Shown: positions 28,086 through 36,577, counted from the stretch's first letter. The stretch: DNA of 64,000 bases from Chitinophagales bacterium (GCA_025056305.1 JANWWJ010000022.1:62001-126000), one strand, 5' to 3'. Notes: a model not told the origin generated them from the letters alone. A program made the numbers and translations.

Positions 28086-28628
28086 ATGCGCATCATTTCA
28101 GGTCAATTCAAAGGCCGCAGGCTGAAGGCACCCCTGTTGCCTGACACCCGACCGACCACCGACTTTGCCCGCAGTGCTTTATTCAACATCTTGAATAGCC
28201 GGTGGGACCTTACCTCCGTACGGGTCCTGGATTTGTTTGCCGGTACCGGCAGTGTGGCGTTGGAATTTGTTTCTCGTGGTGCCGTTTCGGTAACTGCAGT
28301 AGATAACAACCCAGCTTGCATCCGGTTTCTTAGAAAAACCGCTGCCGAATGGAAGCTGCAGAACTTGACCATAGTTGAAGCTGATGTGGAAACCTATTTG
28401 CAGCATGCTACTGGTCAATACGACATCATCTTTGCCGACCCACCCCATCAGATGCCCGGCCTACATGCCTTGCCTGACTTGATTCTTTCTGCCGGCGTAC
28501 TCTATCCCCGTGGCTGGTTGGTTTTGGAAGCACCCCGGCGTTTGTCTTTTGCTCAACACCCGACCCATTTCGACCAGAGACACTACGGTCAGGTTGCTTT
28601 TCATTTCTTTTCACTACCGCGCCGGTAG
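28086..28628 (+). CDS. rsmD: 16S rRNA guanine-966 N2-methyltransferase RsmD
   Basis: 180 residues, a Rossmann-fold SAM methyltransferase acting on the 30S head. The start 'MRIISGQFKGRRL' and 'PTTDFARSALFNIL' are family marks. The SAM loop is 'DLFAGTGSVALEF'. The catalytic motif IV reads D118-P-P-H121 where DPPY or DPPF is usual, so the aromatic fourth residue is replaced by histidine. The rest is intact and the length is normal. It is coupled to DUF3822 and followed by an OsmC gene. Confidence 0.94.
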   Translation: MRIISGQFKGRRLKAPLLPDTRPTTDFARSALFNILNSRWDLTSVRVLDLFAGTGSVALEFVSRGAVSVTAVDNNPACIRFLRKTAAEWKLQNLTIVEADVETYLQHATGQYDIIFADPPHQMPGLHALPDLILSAGVLYPRGWLVLEAPRRLSFAQHPTHFDQRHYGQVAFHFFSLPRR

Positions 28629-28648
28629 GTCCACGGCTGATTACCAAG

Positions 28649-28656
28649 TATCTTAG
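28649..28656 (+). promoter_or_regulatory. Near-consensus -7 box TATCTTAG four bases before the osmC start
   Basis: Matches five of the six fixed positions of TAnnTTTG. It is followed by CATT and then the ATG at 28661, the same spacing as in mnmA and arginase, which would make the mRNA leaderless or nearly so. Confidence 0.35.
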
Positions 28657-28660
28657 CATT

Positions 28661-29101
28661 ATGGCAACAATCACCGCAACCGTACGATACGAAGGCGACC
28701 TGCGCTGCAAGCTCACACACAATTTCTCCGGCACCACCATTTACACCGACGCGCCCTTGGATAACCACGGTAAGGCACAATCCTTCTCGCCTACCGATCT
28801 GGCTGCAACTTCGGCTGCAGCCTGTGCCCTGACCATCATGGGAATTGCGGCTCGCGAACACGGCTTCAACATCGACGGAGCGCGCGCAGAGGTTACCAAA
28901 ATCATGGCAGCAAACCCCCGCCGCATTGCCGAAATACATATTCACTTTTTCTTCCCTCCTTTCCCTTATACCGACGCCCATCGCCGCCTCATAGAACACA
29001 TTGCTCTTAATTGCCCGGTGATGGTTAGCCTGAATTCGCAAATGCAGAAGATCGTCCACCTTCACTATGCCGAAGCCGGTGCCCCTTTGGACGTGCCTTG
29101 A
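28661..29101 (+). CDS. OsmC family protein (predicted thiol peroxidase)
   Basis: 146 residues. The OsmC/Ohr family reduces organic hydroperoxides with two cysteines; here one is in 'AAACALTIMGIAAR' and the second in 'ALNCPVMVSL', the usual places, with 'SFSPTDLAATSAA' before the first. 'RIAEIHIHFFFP' forms the central strand. The paired cysteines support peroxidase activity, but the subfamily (OsmC versus a YhfA-like type) is not certain. Transcription may start only a few bases before the ATG. Confidence 0.92.
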   Translation: MATITATVRYEGDLRCKLTHNFSGTTIYTDAPLDNHGKAQSFSPTDLAATSAAACALTIMGIAAREHGFNIDGARAEVTKIMAANPRRIAEIHIHFFFPPFPYTDAHRRLIEHIALNCPVMVSLNSQMQKIVHLHYAEAGAPLDVP

Positions 29102-29120
29102 GTGTTTTAATATAAAAAAC

Positions 29121-31538
29121 CTAATAACTTATGACTACTCCGATCGAAGGCAGAATGGTGCCAACAGTGTTGGATACAAATACCGGCACGTAATAGCCAG
29201 GATTTTGCTCATCGGCTACTGGCTGACCGTTTTCATCCCGCAGCACATCTAAATAATCCGGTAAGCGAATTTTCAAATTGTATGCATTCTGAACATCTAA
29301 GTATAGCTCGAAACTCCACGAGGGGAAAAACCATTTTTTATCAATCCGAAAGTCTAATTGGTGAAAAGATTGTGTGCGTAAGGCATTTACTTGGTCATAG
29401 TCCGGAACACCCCGGCCATTAACGTTCCATACAGGTATTGACACAGACAACAGGGTATCGACCGGCGTGAACGGAATACCTCCGTTAAATCGCCATTTGA
29501 TGCCTATTTCCCAATTTTTGGTGAACCGCTTGCCCGCGGTTAGCGATACCAGAAGCTGATTGTCCCAGGAAGATGGAACCAGCAGGCCATTGCGGTCAGA
29601 AAACAAGCTGCGATATACGGTTACGGCTGCAATACCATAAAAACCTTTATATAATTTTTGCTGTGCCAATAGCTCCAGGCCATAAGCTTTCCCCGTGCTG
29701 GTGCTTACAGCCGGGCCGTTGCCAATTACCCCAAAATCGCTCCCCAAGTTGGCCAGGGAAACCGAATCCCGAAGCATGAACGGATAGTGGTCATACCTTT
29801 TTGAAAAAATTTCCATAGATAAACGGCTGTTGAAGTCGGTGTAGTATTCCACCCCTCCAGCGAGTTGAGTGCTGCCGATGTAGCGCACCTGATTAGCCCG
29901 ATTGACCAGTTTGCCCTGGTCATCTCGGTAACCCAGCACCGTGTAGGGAGGCAGCTGATAATACCGGCCCACACTAAAATTCACATTGGTCTTTGCGCTT
30001 AGGTTGACTGTTGCGGCCAGTCGGGGGGACAATTGTTGCCACGGCTTGTTTGTGGAAGGACCATAGCTGCTAAAATCACTGCGCAAACCTGCGGTGAGCA
30101 CCAAACGCCGATCAAACCAGGCCTCAGAGGCAGAAACAAAAAAACCGTATTTGCTGAATCCTAATTTCCCTTCATAATTGATTTCGATAATATTTCCGGA
30201 AAGGTCGTTGATGCGATTAAAAGTGCTGTTGTAATAACTGACCCATTCATACGCCAAGCCTGCATTGAGTTTCAAGCTGCCGCGGTATTGATTGAATTCC
30301 ACGCGAGCTTTGTTTTCGGCTTCGTAGGAACGGTATTGCAGAAGCAGGTTGTCGCTATTTTTTTCATTATTCCGGTATTTAATGGCTTCGTTGTTCAACA
30401 TGTTGCGGCTGAGAACGGCCGTGATGCCTTCGTTTTTTCCAAAATACTTATACACCAAACCAACAGTGTAGTTCCACTGATTGTTTTCAGGCAAATATCC
30501 CAGGATGTATCGCTGCTCTGGCGTTTCATTGGTTTGCAGATTAAGGCGGTTTACATCATAAGCGCCAAGCGAAATAAGACGCAGCTGACTTTTTTTATTC
30601 AGGCGCCATGAGGTTTTTAACTGATAATCGTTATACGTAGGCAAGAAAGGCAACGCTAAAGCAGCAAACAGAAACTGCAGATACGAGCGACGTACGGAAA
30701 ACAATAAACCCGAATTCGGGCTGAGCGGACCTTCCAAGGTAAAGCCGAGATCAGAGCTGCCGAGAGTCGCCGTCACCCCAAAGCGGTCGGTGCGGGCCTC
30801 GCGTTGCCGCAACAGCAAAATTGAGCTTAAGGCCGGGCCTTTGCCGGCCGGAAATGCACCACTGTAAAATTCCGCATCCGAAAGAAAGTCCACGTTAATT
30901 AACCCAACAGGCCCACCGCTGCTGCCTTGCGTGCTGAAATGATTGATGTTGGGCACTTCCACTTCATCCAGATAAAATCGGTTTTCATTTGGCGCACCTC
31001 CGCGAATGATCAAATCGTTTCGAAAACTCACCGTCCAGGCCACACCGGGCAAGCTTTGCAGCACTTTGGAAATATCTCGATTTCCTCCGGGGTTACGTTG
31101 AATTTCACTGCGCCCTATGGTGCGGAGCGATACGGGACTTTCGTCCGATTTGTCGAATCGATCGCTTTTCACCACCACCGCTTCCAATTCTGTAGCCAAT
31201 CGCTCCAGCTTAATCTCCAGCTCACTGGGAGCCGACGTCATCACCTCCACTTCAAATACCGTCTTAGACTTATAGCCGACCGAGCTGACATCGAGGTTGT
31301 ACAATCCGGGCGGCAGCCTCTGTAAAACAAACCTGCCGGCCGAGTCGGTCACTGCACCTACGACCGTGCCCTGTACCCCTACGGTAGCATAGGCAATAGC
31401 TTCGTTGGTTACTGCATCGCGCACCCAACCGACGATGCGACCCGTCTGGGCGTGAGCCTGCCCCACCGACCAAAGCAACAAAAGGAGAAAGACGTTTGCC
31501 CCCCTCTTGTATGTTTTACCGGCATTTATTTGAATCAT
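29121..31538 (-). CDS. TonB-dependent receptor with N-terminal carboxypeptidase-like domain
   Basis: 805 residues. Signal peptide to 'AHAQ' (residue 31), then a carboxypeptidase-regulatory-like domain of about 80 residues ('GRIVGWVRDAVTNEAIAYATV', 'GLYNLDVSSVGYK'), a plug domain with 'SLPGVAW', 'LIIRGGAPNENRFYLDEVEV', and a beta barrel up to the final 'IGVVISY'. No SusD partner gene follows, so it is not a typical SusCD pair. The barrel resembles the shorter receptors used for siderophores, vitamins or similar small ligands. It lies 38 bases downstream of the crtW stop on the same strand and could be the last gene of the carotenoid transcription unit; the ligand is unknown. Confidence 0.93.
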   Translation of the reverse strand: MIQINAGKTYKRGANVFLLLLLWSVGQAHAQTGRIVGWVRDAVTNEAIAYATVGVQGTVVGAVTDSAGRFVLQRLPPGLYNLDVSSVGYKSKTVFEVEVMTSAPSELEIKLERLATELEAVVVKSDRFDKSDESPVSLRTIGRSEIQRNPGGNRDISKVLQSLPGVAWTVSFRNDLIIRGGAPNENRFYLDEVEVPNINHFSTQGSSGGPVGLINVDFLSDAEFYSGAFPAGKGPALSSILLLRQREARTDRFGVTATLGSSDLGFTLEGPLSPNSGLLFSVRRSYLQFLFAALALPFLPTYNDYQLKTSWRLNKKSQLRLISLGAYDVNRLNLQTNETPEQRYILGYLPENNQWNYTVGLVYKYFGKNEGITAVLSRNMLNNEAIKYRNNEKNSDNLLLQYRSYEAENKARVEFNQYRGSLKLNAGLAYEWVSYYNSTFNRINDLSGNIIEINYEGKLGFSKYGFFVSASEAWFDRRLVLTAGLRSDFSSYGPSTNKPWQQLSPRLAATVNLSAKTNVNFSVGRYYQLPPYTVLGYRDDQGKLVNRANQVRYIGSTQLAGGVEYYTDFNSRLSMEIFSKRYDHYPFMLRDSVSLANLGSDFGVIGNGPAVSTSTGKAYGLELLAQQKLYKGFYGIAAVTVYRSLFSDRNGLLVPSSWDNQLLVSLTAGKRFTKNWEIGIKWRFNGGIPFTPVDTLLSVSIPVWNVNGRGVPDYDQVNALRTQSFHQLDFRIDKKWFFPSWSFELYLDVQNAYNLKIRLPDYLDVLRDENGQPVADEQNPGYYVPVFVSNTVGTILPSIGVVISY

Positions 31539-31576
31539 GGCTTCAAAAGCATTTGATTAAGGCCATAAAAACACGG

Positions 31577-32314
31577 CTATATGGGAATCGGCAACTTGCC
31601 TTTTACGCGATACAACTTCCACCACGGAACATGCGGCAATTCATGATGCTCGTAGTGATATCCAAAAAAATAACATGTAAGAAATGCCCATAGATGATTT
31701 TTAGTTAATGAACCTGATCGATGGCGATTGGCGGCCGGAAAAGTTCCCTTGTGCGGCACGTATGTTCCGAAATAAAATAGCTGCAAAGTGCTCAGCAAAG
31801 CCGGCAGCATCCAAAACAATACCACGTTGATTTTCGGAAACAGCAAAGACAGTCCGTTAAAGGTGAGGGCCATGAGTACCAACTGTGGCCACGTAATGTA
31901 TTGGCGTAAAAAGAGTACATACCATTTCATAAAAGAACCTTGATGCACATCTGGATCATCCGAAGTGCCTACATGGCGATGATGCCGGTGATGATTGCGG
32001 TAAAGCCGCGGCCAGAAATTGAACGCAAACAAGGTGGCGGCCACCCACCCGATTAAAGTGTTGACCTGACGACAAGGAGCAACGGTACCGTGCATGGCAT
32101 CATGGGCCGTGATAAACAAGCCGGTGTACAGGTGCGTCTGCAGCAACACAGCAGGGATGAGCCACCACCTCATGCCGCTTACGGGGGCTTGCAACAAGGT
32201 GCCCAACGTCAGCCCCCAAAGCAAAATGATGACCAACGCAATAATTAAGCCCCACCAGGAGGGCAATAAATCGCTGCTTGTCGTGCCGTTTCCTTTCAAC
32301 GCTTGCCTAACCAT
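31577..32314 (-). CDS. crtW: Beta-carotene ketolase, CrtW type
   Basis: 245 residues from the ATG; an in-frame TTG nine bases upstream is less likely. A membrane di-iron oxygenase that adds a 4-keto group to the beta ring of carotenoids. Histidine boxes are 'HDAMHG', 'NHHRHHRHVGTSDDPD' and 'YHYEHHELPHVPWW', with 'FYFGTYVPHKG' between, all as in CrtW and distinct from the shorter CrtZ hydroxylases. Four to five membrane helices. The gene overlaps the lycopene cyclase stop by 19 bases, supporting cotranslation. Confidence 0.93.
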   Translation of the reverse strand: MVRQALKGNGTTSSDLLPSWWGLIIALVIILLWGLTLGTLLQAPVSGMRWWLIPAVLLQTHLYTGLFITAHDAMHGTVAPCRQVNTLIGWVAATLFAFNFWPRLYRNHHRHHRHVGTSDDPDVHQGSFMKWYVLFLRQYITWPQLVLMALTFNGLSLLFPKINVVLFWMLPALLSTLQLFYFGTYVPHKGTFPAANRHRSGSLTKNHLWAFLTCYFFGYHYEHHELPHVPWWKLYRVKGKLPIPI

Positions 32315-32967
32315 TCGTAACAAAGAATATTAAAAATGAGCAACAAGCCACTGTAGGCCAGATCTTCAACCGGAATGGTACCCAACCGCAGCCCGCTGTT
32401 AAAGGCATCGTTGTAAATGACTACCGGCAAGGCGGTGAGTAAACCGTTGATTAGGGCAAAAGGGACTAAGTGGATTAAATAGGTGAGCACCAAAACGCCG
32501 TTGCGGGGATATCGGGTCAGGGCCAACACCAACAACAGGGGTGCCAAAGCACCGCAACAGATTGCAGTGTACAGTTTGGGTCTTCCTACAGCGACAGCCA
32601 CCAAAAGACTCGCACCCACCATGAAAATGAATGGCGTTGCTATCTGGAGTTTCACGGCCTGTGCAAAAAATTTCTTGATGTTTTCATAAAGAAACAAGCA
32701 TGCAAATGGAATACTGATAAAGAACATTATTTCCTCAAGAGGTAACCCTTTCCATGTGATTCCTAAGGTATAGTCAGAATTAAACTGCCAAACGCCGATA
32801 GCCGTGAACCAAACATCCCACAACAAGAAAGGAACTGCAACTAATAGATTTGCTGTCAGGGCCCTGAGCCAGTGCCGAAAAAACCGTAGTTGAGGCTCAA
32901 AACTAAATGCTATTGGCACGGCCACGACGGCAATGTTGATGGCTAAATAGGAAAAGCGTTCATTCAT
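32296..32967 (-). CDS. crtYcd: Lycopene cyclase, fused CrtYc-CrtYd type
   Basis: 223 residues from the ATG giving 'MNERFSYLAINI'; the longer upstream frame lies within the neighbour and is rejected. Two related integral-membrane halves are fused: the first carries 'FLLWDVWFTAIGVW', 'YTLGITWKGLPLEEIMFF' and the second 'LGTIPVEDLAYS'. Each half has the P-x-E-[ED] element needed for cyclisation. This is the Bacteroidota form of the heterodimeric cyclase of actinobacteria. It closes one or both ends of lycopene to beta rings. The start overlaps the upstream 172-aa gene by eight bases. Confidence 0.92.
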   Translation of the reverse strand: MNERFSYLAINIAVVAVPIAFSFEPQLRFFRHWLRALTANLLVAVPFLLWDVWFTAIGVWQFNSDYTLGITWKGLPLEEIMFFISIPFACLFLYENIKKFFAQAVKLQIATPFIFMVGASLLVAVAVGRPKLYTAICCGALAPLLLVLALTRYPRNGVLVLTYLIHLVPFALINGLLTALPVVIYNDAFNSGLRLGTIPVEDLAYSGLLLIFNILCYEWLGKR

Positions 32968-33478
32968 CTTTGCCGAGTAGGTTCTGGAGCAGACGCTGTT
33001 CTGCGGGCGTACAGCGACCACTTTCCAACAAAAATTGAATGATGTTTTTTCTTAAAATCTTGTCGTTAGCAGGCTGGCCACTCATGAGGGCACGGATGAT
33101 TTCGCGGCGATCTTCTTCGAGGTGCTTGCTCAATCCAAGCCACTGTGGCACGTAATGCTCCATACTGAAGCGCAGAAAACGAATCTCCGCATTTGAGGGT
33201 TCTTTCTCAATGGCTTTCTTCATGGTTTGAGCACTGCGCTGCACGTATTCCCATTTCACCCAAGGATTCCAGGCATCGCGGGCTACGAGAGCTTCGGCGG
33301 CTCCGACATAGGCGAGCTCCAGTGGCCGACCAGTGGCATACCGCTGCAGCCACACAAGAAAGGCATGGGCGTCTTCTTGGCCCTGAAGCACAGCTCCGTA
33401 ACGGGCACGCAGGAGGTGCAGCGGAATGCTGTCCGAGGCTCCACAAGCAAAAACGATATACATCAAAAGCACATTCAT
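32960..33478 (-). CDS. Protein of unknown function between crtB and the lycopene cyclase gene
   Basis: 172 residues. The first 14 residues, 'MNVLLMYIVFACGA', could be a short signal peptide or anchor, so export is possible but not sure. The rest is helical: 'YATGRPLELAYVGAAEALVARDAWNPWVKWEYVQRSAQTM' (shown in part), 'NAEIRFLRFSMEHYVP' and 'LLQNLLGKDE'. No cofactor motif. Its stop overlaps the cyclase start and its start lies three bases after the crtB stop, so it is embedded tightly in the carotenoid unit. I do not know a function; an accessory or localising role in carotenoid synthesis is a guess from position only. Confidence 0.72.
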   Translation of the reverse strand: MNVLLMYIVFACGASDSIPLHLLRARYGAVLQGQEDAHAFLVWLQRYATGRPLELAYVGAAEALVARDAWNPWVKWEYVQRSAQTMKKAIEKEPSNAEIRFLRFSMEHYVPQWLGLSKHLEEDRREIIRALMSGQPANDKILRKNIIQFLLESGRCTPAEQRLLQNLLGKDE

Positions 33479-33481
33479 ACG

Positions 33482-34318
33482 TCAAATCATTCCCAATGCT
33501 GTGCGAACATAGACTTGAGCCAGCAACCATAACTTATGTCCGTTGTTAATGCGGATGCGCTGCTCACGTACCTGCTGAGGCGAACTGTTTCGGATCTTGT
33601 TGAGCAGACGGCGGAAATAACAATACGCCAAATAAACTCCTTGCCGCGATTGCTTGGGCAGGCGGCGGATGCCCTCGAGGGCCTCGTCAAAATCTTTTTC
33701 TATGTCGGCCACAATAGCATCCAGCTCCCGACGGGAAAAGGTTTCGAACGCTATGCCCGGAAAGTAAATACGCCCACGTTCTTCAAAATCGCTTTTGAGA
33801 TCACGCAAAAAGTTCACCTTCTGAAAGGCAGCTCCTAGCTTACGTGCTGACGTAGAGAGTTCGTTATACAACTGATTGTTTCCATGACAGAAAACTTTCA
33901 AGCACATCAACCCAACCACTTCCGCAGAACCAAAGATGTATTTTGAAAAACTTTCCGGATTGTGTGTTTTGCGTGCCAGGTCCATACGCATGCTTTCGAA
34001 AAATGCCGTAACCAGGTCGCGGTCTATAGCATAACAACGGACCGTATGCTGAAACGATTGCAAGACGGGATTTACCGAAATGCCTCGGTCCAAAGCCTGA
34101 TAAGTAGCCGTTTCGAGTTCATCCAGGAGCTGAGCCTGATTGATTTCGGGAAACGTATCCACAATCTCATCGGCCAGGCGTACCAGCCCATAGATGCTGT
34201 AGATGGGATCGCGTAACTGCGGATGCAAAGCACAAATCCCCCATGTAAATGAGGTACTGTACAGCCGGGTGATGGCTCGGCTGCTTTGCAAGGCAGCCTG
34301 GTTATAGAGATCGCGCAT
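33482..34318 (-). CDS. crtB: Phytoene synthase
   Basis: 278 residues from the ATG giving 'MRDLYNQAALQ'; an in-frame TTG three codons upstream is rejected. Condenses two geranylgeranyl diphosphates to phytoene. The two Asp-rich substrate-binding motifs are 'DEIVD' (with 'YGLVRLADEIVD') and 'LRDLKSDFEERGRIYFP', and 'STSFTWGICAL' is the start of the first helix block. No CrtE/IspA homologue is in the window. The gene overlaps the crtI stop by 17 bases, so the two are coupled. Confidence 0.95.
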   Translation of the reverse strand: MRDLYNQAALQSSRAITRLYSTSFTWGICALHPQLRDPIYSIYGLVRLADEIVDTFPEINQAQLLDELETATYQALDRGISVNPVLQSFQHTVRCYAIDRDLVTAFFESMRMDLARKTHNPESFSKYIFGSAEVVGLMCLKVFCHGNNQLYNELSTSARKLGAAFQKVNFLRDLKSDFEERGRIYFPGIAFETFSRRELDAIVADIEKDFDEALEGIRRLPKQSRQGVYLAYCYFRRLLNKIRNSSPQQVREQRIRINNGHKLWLLAQVYVRTALGMI

Positions 34319-35777
34319 AGCTTTCAATGCGTTGTAGAACTAATTGTGAACTGATTAACACCATGGGCAGGCCTGTGCCGGGAACAGTGCTGGCACCGAC
34401 ATAAAACACATTTTTTAATTGCTCATCATAATTAGCCGGTCGCAAGGCTCCAACCTGCATTAAACCATGCCCTAAGCCCAGTCCGCTGCCTCGGTACAGG
34501 TTGAACTGTTGCTCCCAATCCTTGGGCGTGTACACCGTACAAGTCAACAGTTGCTTGCGAATAGGGAAATCGCAGCGGCGCGATAGGTCGTCAAGAATCA
34601 AATCGGCAAATTGCTGTGCATCGCTCCAGTCACTTTTATAACGTAAGTCCGGTACGGGGCATAATACAAACAGATTTTCACAGTTTGGTGGCGCACAATC
34701 CGGATTGTTTTTACTGCTCACGTTCACATAGTAGTATGGTTGTGCGGGGAGTTGCCTGTTCTGGAACAAACGTTTTGCGTAATTGCGAAAATCGGTACCA
34801 AGGAAATAGTTGTGTTGCTGCAGCACCTGAATACGTCCCCTAACACCTAAATACATGGTAAACGGTGCCAAGGTCCATTGCATTCGATCCAAAGTCTGTT
34901 GCCGATAGCGATGCCGCTTAAAGACCAAACCGCGAAATGCCGCTGCATCGCCGTTGATCACAAACACATCAGCCGACCATCGATGCCCTTGGTGATCCAC
35001 CAGCGCTTGCAGACGTCCGTTGTGAGCTTCGGCCGCCACGATTTCACGATCAAAATGCAGGGCCACCCCCTTTTGCTGCAACAGATCAACCATAGCCTCT
35101 ACAATACGATACATGCCTCCACGTACATTCCAATAACCATCGTGCTGCAACTCTACGTAATTGAGGAGCGCATAGACAGCCGGGGTACGGAATGGCGGAG
35201 CACCGAGAAAGAACGATACCAGGGAAAATACGGCCTTAGCTTCTTCACTTTCAAAATGCCGTTCTAAATGAGTCCACATGCTGCACAAGAGTTTGGGCAG
35301 ATGTTTTAGGGGAACGCTGCTGAGGGCTTTGAGATAGTCCGCGATGGAATCAAAATTTCTTTTGACGATCCGCCACTCCGTGTCTTCAAAAATCTGGCGC
35401 GACGTATGCAAAAAATCATTCAGTTTCCTAGAGAAGTCTGGCTCTATTGCGGCAAAGGAATTAGTGAGCTTATTGCGATCTCTCCAGATGAGTAAAGGTT
35501 CGGGACGGTGATCAAAAAACACAGCATAGAGCGGATCTAATGGTTCTATAGAAAAGGGCAAGGGCAGCTCCAGCTTTTCAAAAAAGCTGCGGAACTCATA
35601 GCTCATGCTAAAAAACGAAGGGCCTACGTCAAACACGAAGCCATTGCGTTCCAGCCGATTTAAACGCCCGCCGGCAGTCGAATGCTTTTCTACCATCTCC
35701 ACTTCCCAACCCTGATGGGCTAATTGCAGGGCTGTGGCCAATCCGCCCAAACCTGTACCGACGACCAATGCCTTCAC
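34302..35777 (-). CDS. crtI: Phytoene desaturase (lycopene-forming)
   Basis: 491 residues using the GTG giving 'MKALVVGTGLGGLATALQLA', which fits the CrtI start; a TTG or GTG ten residues upstream is possible. FAD-binding N-terminus with 'GTGLGG' and 'VEKHSTAGGR', and the family C-terminus 'GAQ/GAST'-type 'VGASTVPGTGLPMVL'. It takes phytoene through four desaturations to lycopene. The middle region 'DVGPSFFSM' is the substrate-pocket mark. Directly downstream of the ECF sigma gene on the same strand with a gap of about 40 bases. Confidence 0.95.
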   Translation of the reverse strand: MKALVVGTGLGGLATALQLAHQGWEVEMVEKHSTAGGRLNRLERNGFVFDVGPSFFSMSYEFRSFFEKLELPLPFSIEPLDPLYAVFFDHRPEPLLIWRDRNKLTNSFAAIEPDFSRKLNDFLHTSRQIFEDTEWRIVKRNFDSIADYLKALSSVPLKHLPKLLCSMWTHLERHFESEEAKAVFSLVSFFLGAPPFRTPAVYALLNYVELQHDGYWNVRGGMYRIVEAMVDLLQQKGVALHFDREIVAAEAHNGRLQALVDHQGHRWSADVFVINGDAAAFRGLVFKRHRYRQQTLDRMQWTLAPFTMYLGVRGRIQVLQQHNYFLGTDFRNYAKRLFQNRQLPAQPYYYVNVSSKNNPDCAPPNCENLFVLCPVPDLRYKSDWSDAQQFADLILDDLSRRCDFPIRKQLLTCTVYTPKDWEQQFNLYRGSGLGLGHGLMQVGALRPANYDEQLKNVFYVGASTVPGTGLPMVLISSQLVLQRIESYARSL

Positions 35778-35818
35778 AGCGAAAAGAGCTTTGGGATGGT
35801 CCACCAAATGGCCATGGG

Positions 35819-36391
35819 CTATCTCGGTTGTGTTTGATCTGTTTCAGTCAACGACATACGCATATTTGCAGGACGTGGCTGAAGAGGTGCCGAAAAAACT
35901 TCGGAAGCTGCACTCCATGGCTTAAGGATTTTCCGAGCTGCAAAAAGTCTGCTTTTTACCGTTCCCTCCGGTATGCAAAGAAATCGTGCAATTTCTTTGT
36001 ACCGATAACCCTGAGCATACAGATCAACGACTTTTCTTAAGCCTCGTGGTAACATATTAAGAACTTTTTTATAATCTGTGAAAAAAATTTTAGTATCTGT
36101 TTCATTCGATGCTAAAGATGGGGCATGGGGCCAAAACGACATTTCGTGTTGGTTTTTCCATTGCTGCCATCGCTGAAATCTGCGCCATTCATTTACATAA
36201 TGATTTTTCATAATCGTTCTCAACCAAGGAAAAATATTTTCACTACTCCAACCCGTCGGCTTTGCCTTCCATGCCCGGTACAGGGTTTCCTGCACCAGGT
36301 CTTTTGCTTCATCGGCATTCTTGGTTAGCGCCATCGCATAACGAAATAGCCGGACCAAGGCCCGTGCAGGAAAGTCTTTGCAAGGCAACAT
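35819..36391 (-). CDS. ECF-type RNA polymerase sigma factor
   Basis: 190 residues. Region 2 spans about residues 10-75 with 'AKDLVQETLYRAW' (-10 recognition), and region 4 spans about 105-155 with helix-turn-helix 'YKEIARFLCIPEGTVKSRLF'. It is followed by an extra 34-residue tail (157-190) rich in Pro, Ser and Thr. No anti-sigma gene sits beside it: the next gene is crtI. The gene stands between the MerR/B12 regulator and crtI, so it probably activates the downstream carotenoid genes, like CarQ in Myxococcus (an analogy only). A good TAnnTTTG promoter lies 21 bases upstream. Confidence 0.93.
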   Translation of the reverse strand: MLPCKDFPARALVRLFRYAMALTKNADEAKDLVQETLYRAWKAKPTGWSSENIFPWLRTIMKNHYVNEWRRFQRWQQWKNQHEMSFWPHAPSLASNETDTKIFFTDYKKVLNMLPRGLRKVVDLYAQGYRYKEIARFLCIPEGTVKSRLFAARKILKPWSAASEVFSAPLQPRPANMRMSLTETDQTQPR

Positions 36392-36412
36392 TAGTGTTTA
36401 ATTTTCTAATTT

Positions 36413-36420
36413 CAAAGTTA
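36413..36420 (-). promoter_or_regulatory. Promoter -7 box TAACTTTG for the ECF sigma gene
   Basis: Exact TAnnTTTG with TTG (36440-36442) 19 bases upstream, the best spacing in the window. It lies 21 bases before the ATG of the sigma gene and the direct repeat at 36418-36429 overlaps its upstream edge by three bases. Confidence 0.6.
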
Positions 36421-36429
36421 AACAATAAT
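36418..36429 (+). repeat. Copy 1 of a 12-bp direct repeat upstream of the ECF sigma gene
   Basis: TTAAACAATAAT, identical to the copy at 36551-36562. This copy overlaps the -7 box of the sigma promoter. In a 187-base AT-rich gap the match could partly reflect base composition. Confidence 0.6.
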
Positions 36430-36550
36430 TTGCTGAATACAACCTGAGAGGTGGCTGTAATTTGTTTTAAGAATTAATAAATAGCTCATTTTCAGTAGTT
36501 TATGAAATAAACAAAACTGAAGAACTTTGTTAGATATTTTTTCTAAAAAA

Positions 36551-36562
36551 TTAAACAATAAT
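36551..36562 (+). repeat. Copy 2 of a 12-bp direct repeat upstream of the ECF sigma gene
   Basis: TTAAACAATAAT, 121 bases from copy 1 and 15 bases beyond the stop of the MerR/B12 regulator. The two copies together could be an operator for the neighbouring regulator. Confidence 0.6.
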
Positions 36563-36577
36563 GCATCTTGAATCGAG

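Noticed and set aside
28741-29065. Minus-strand frames opposite osmC
   Set aside because: Cys/Arg/Ala-rich antisense shadows with no family pattern.
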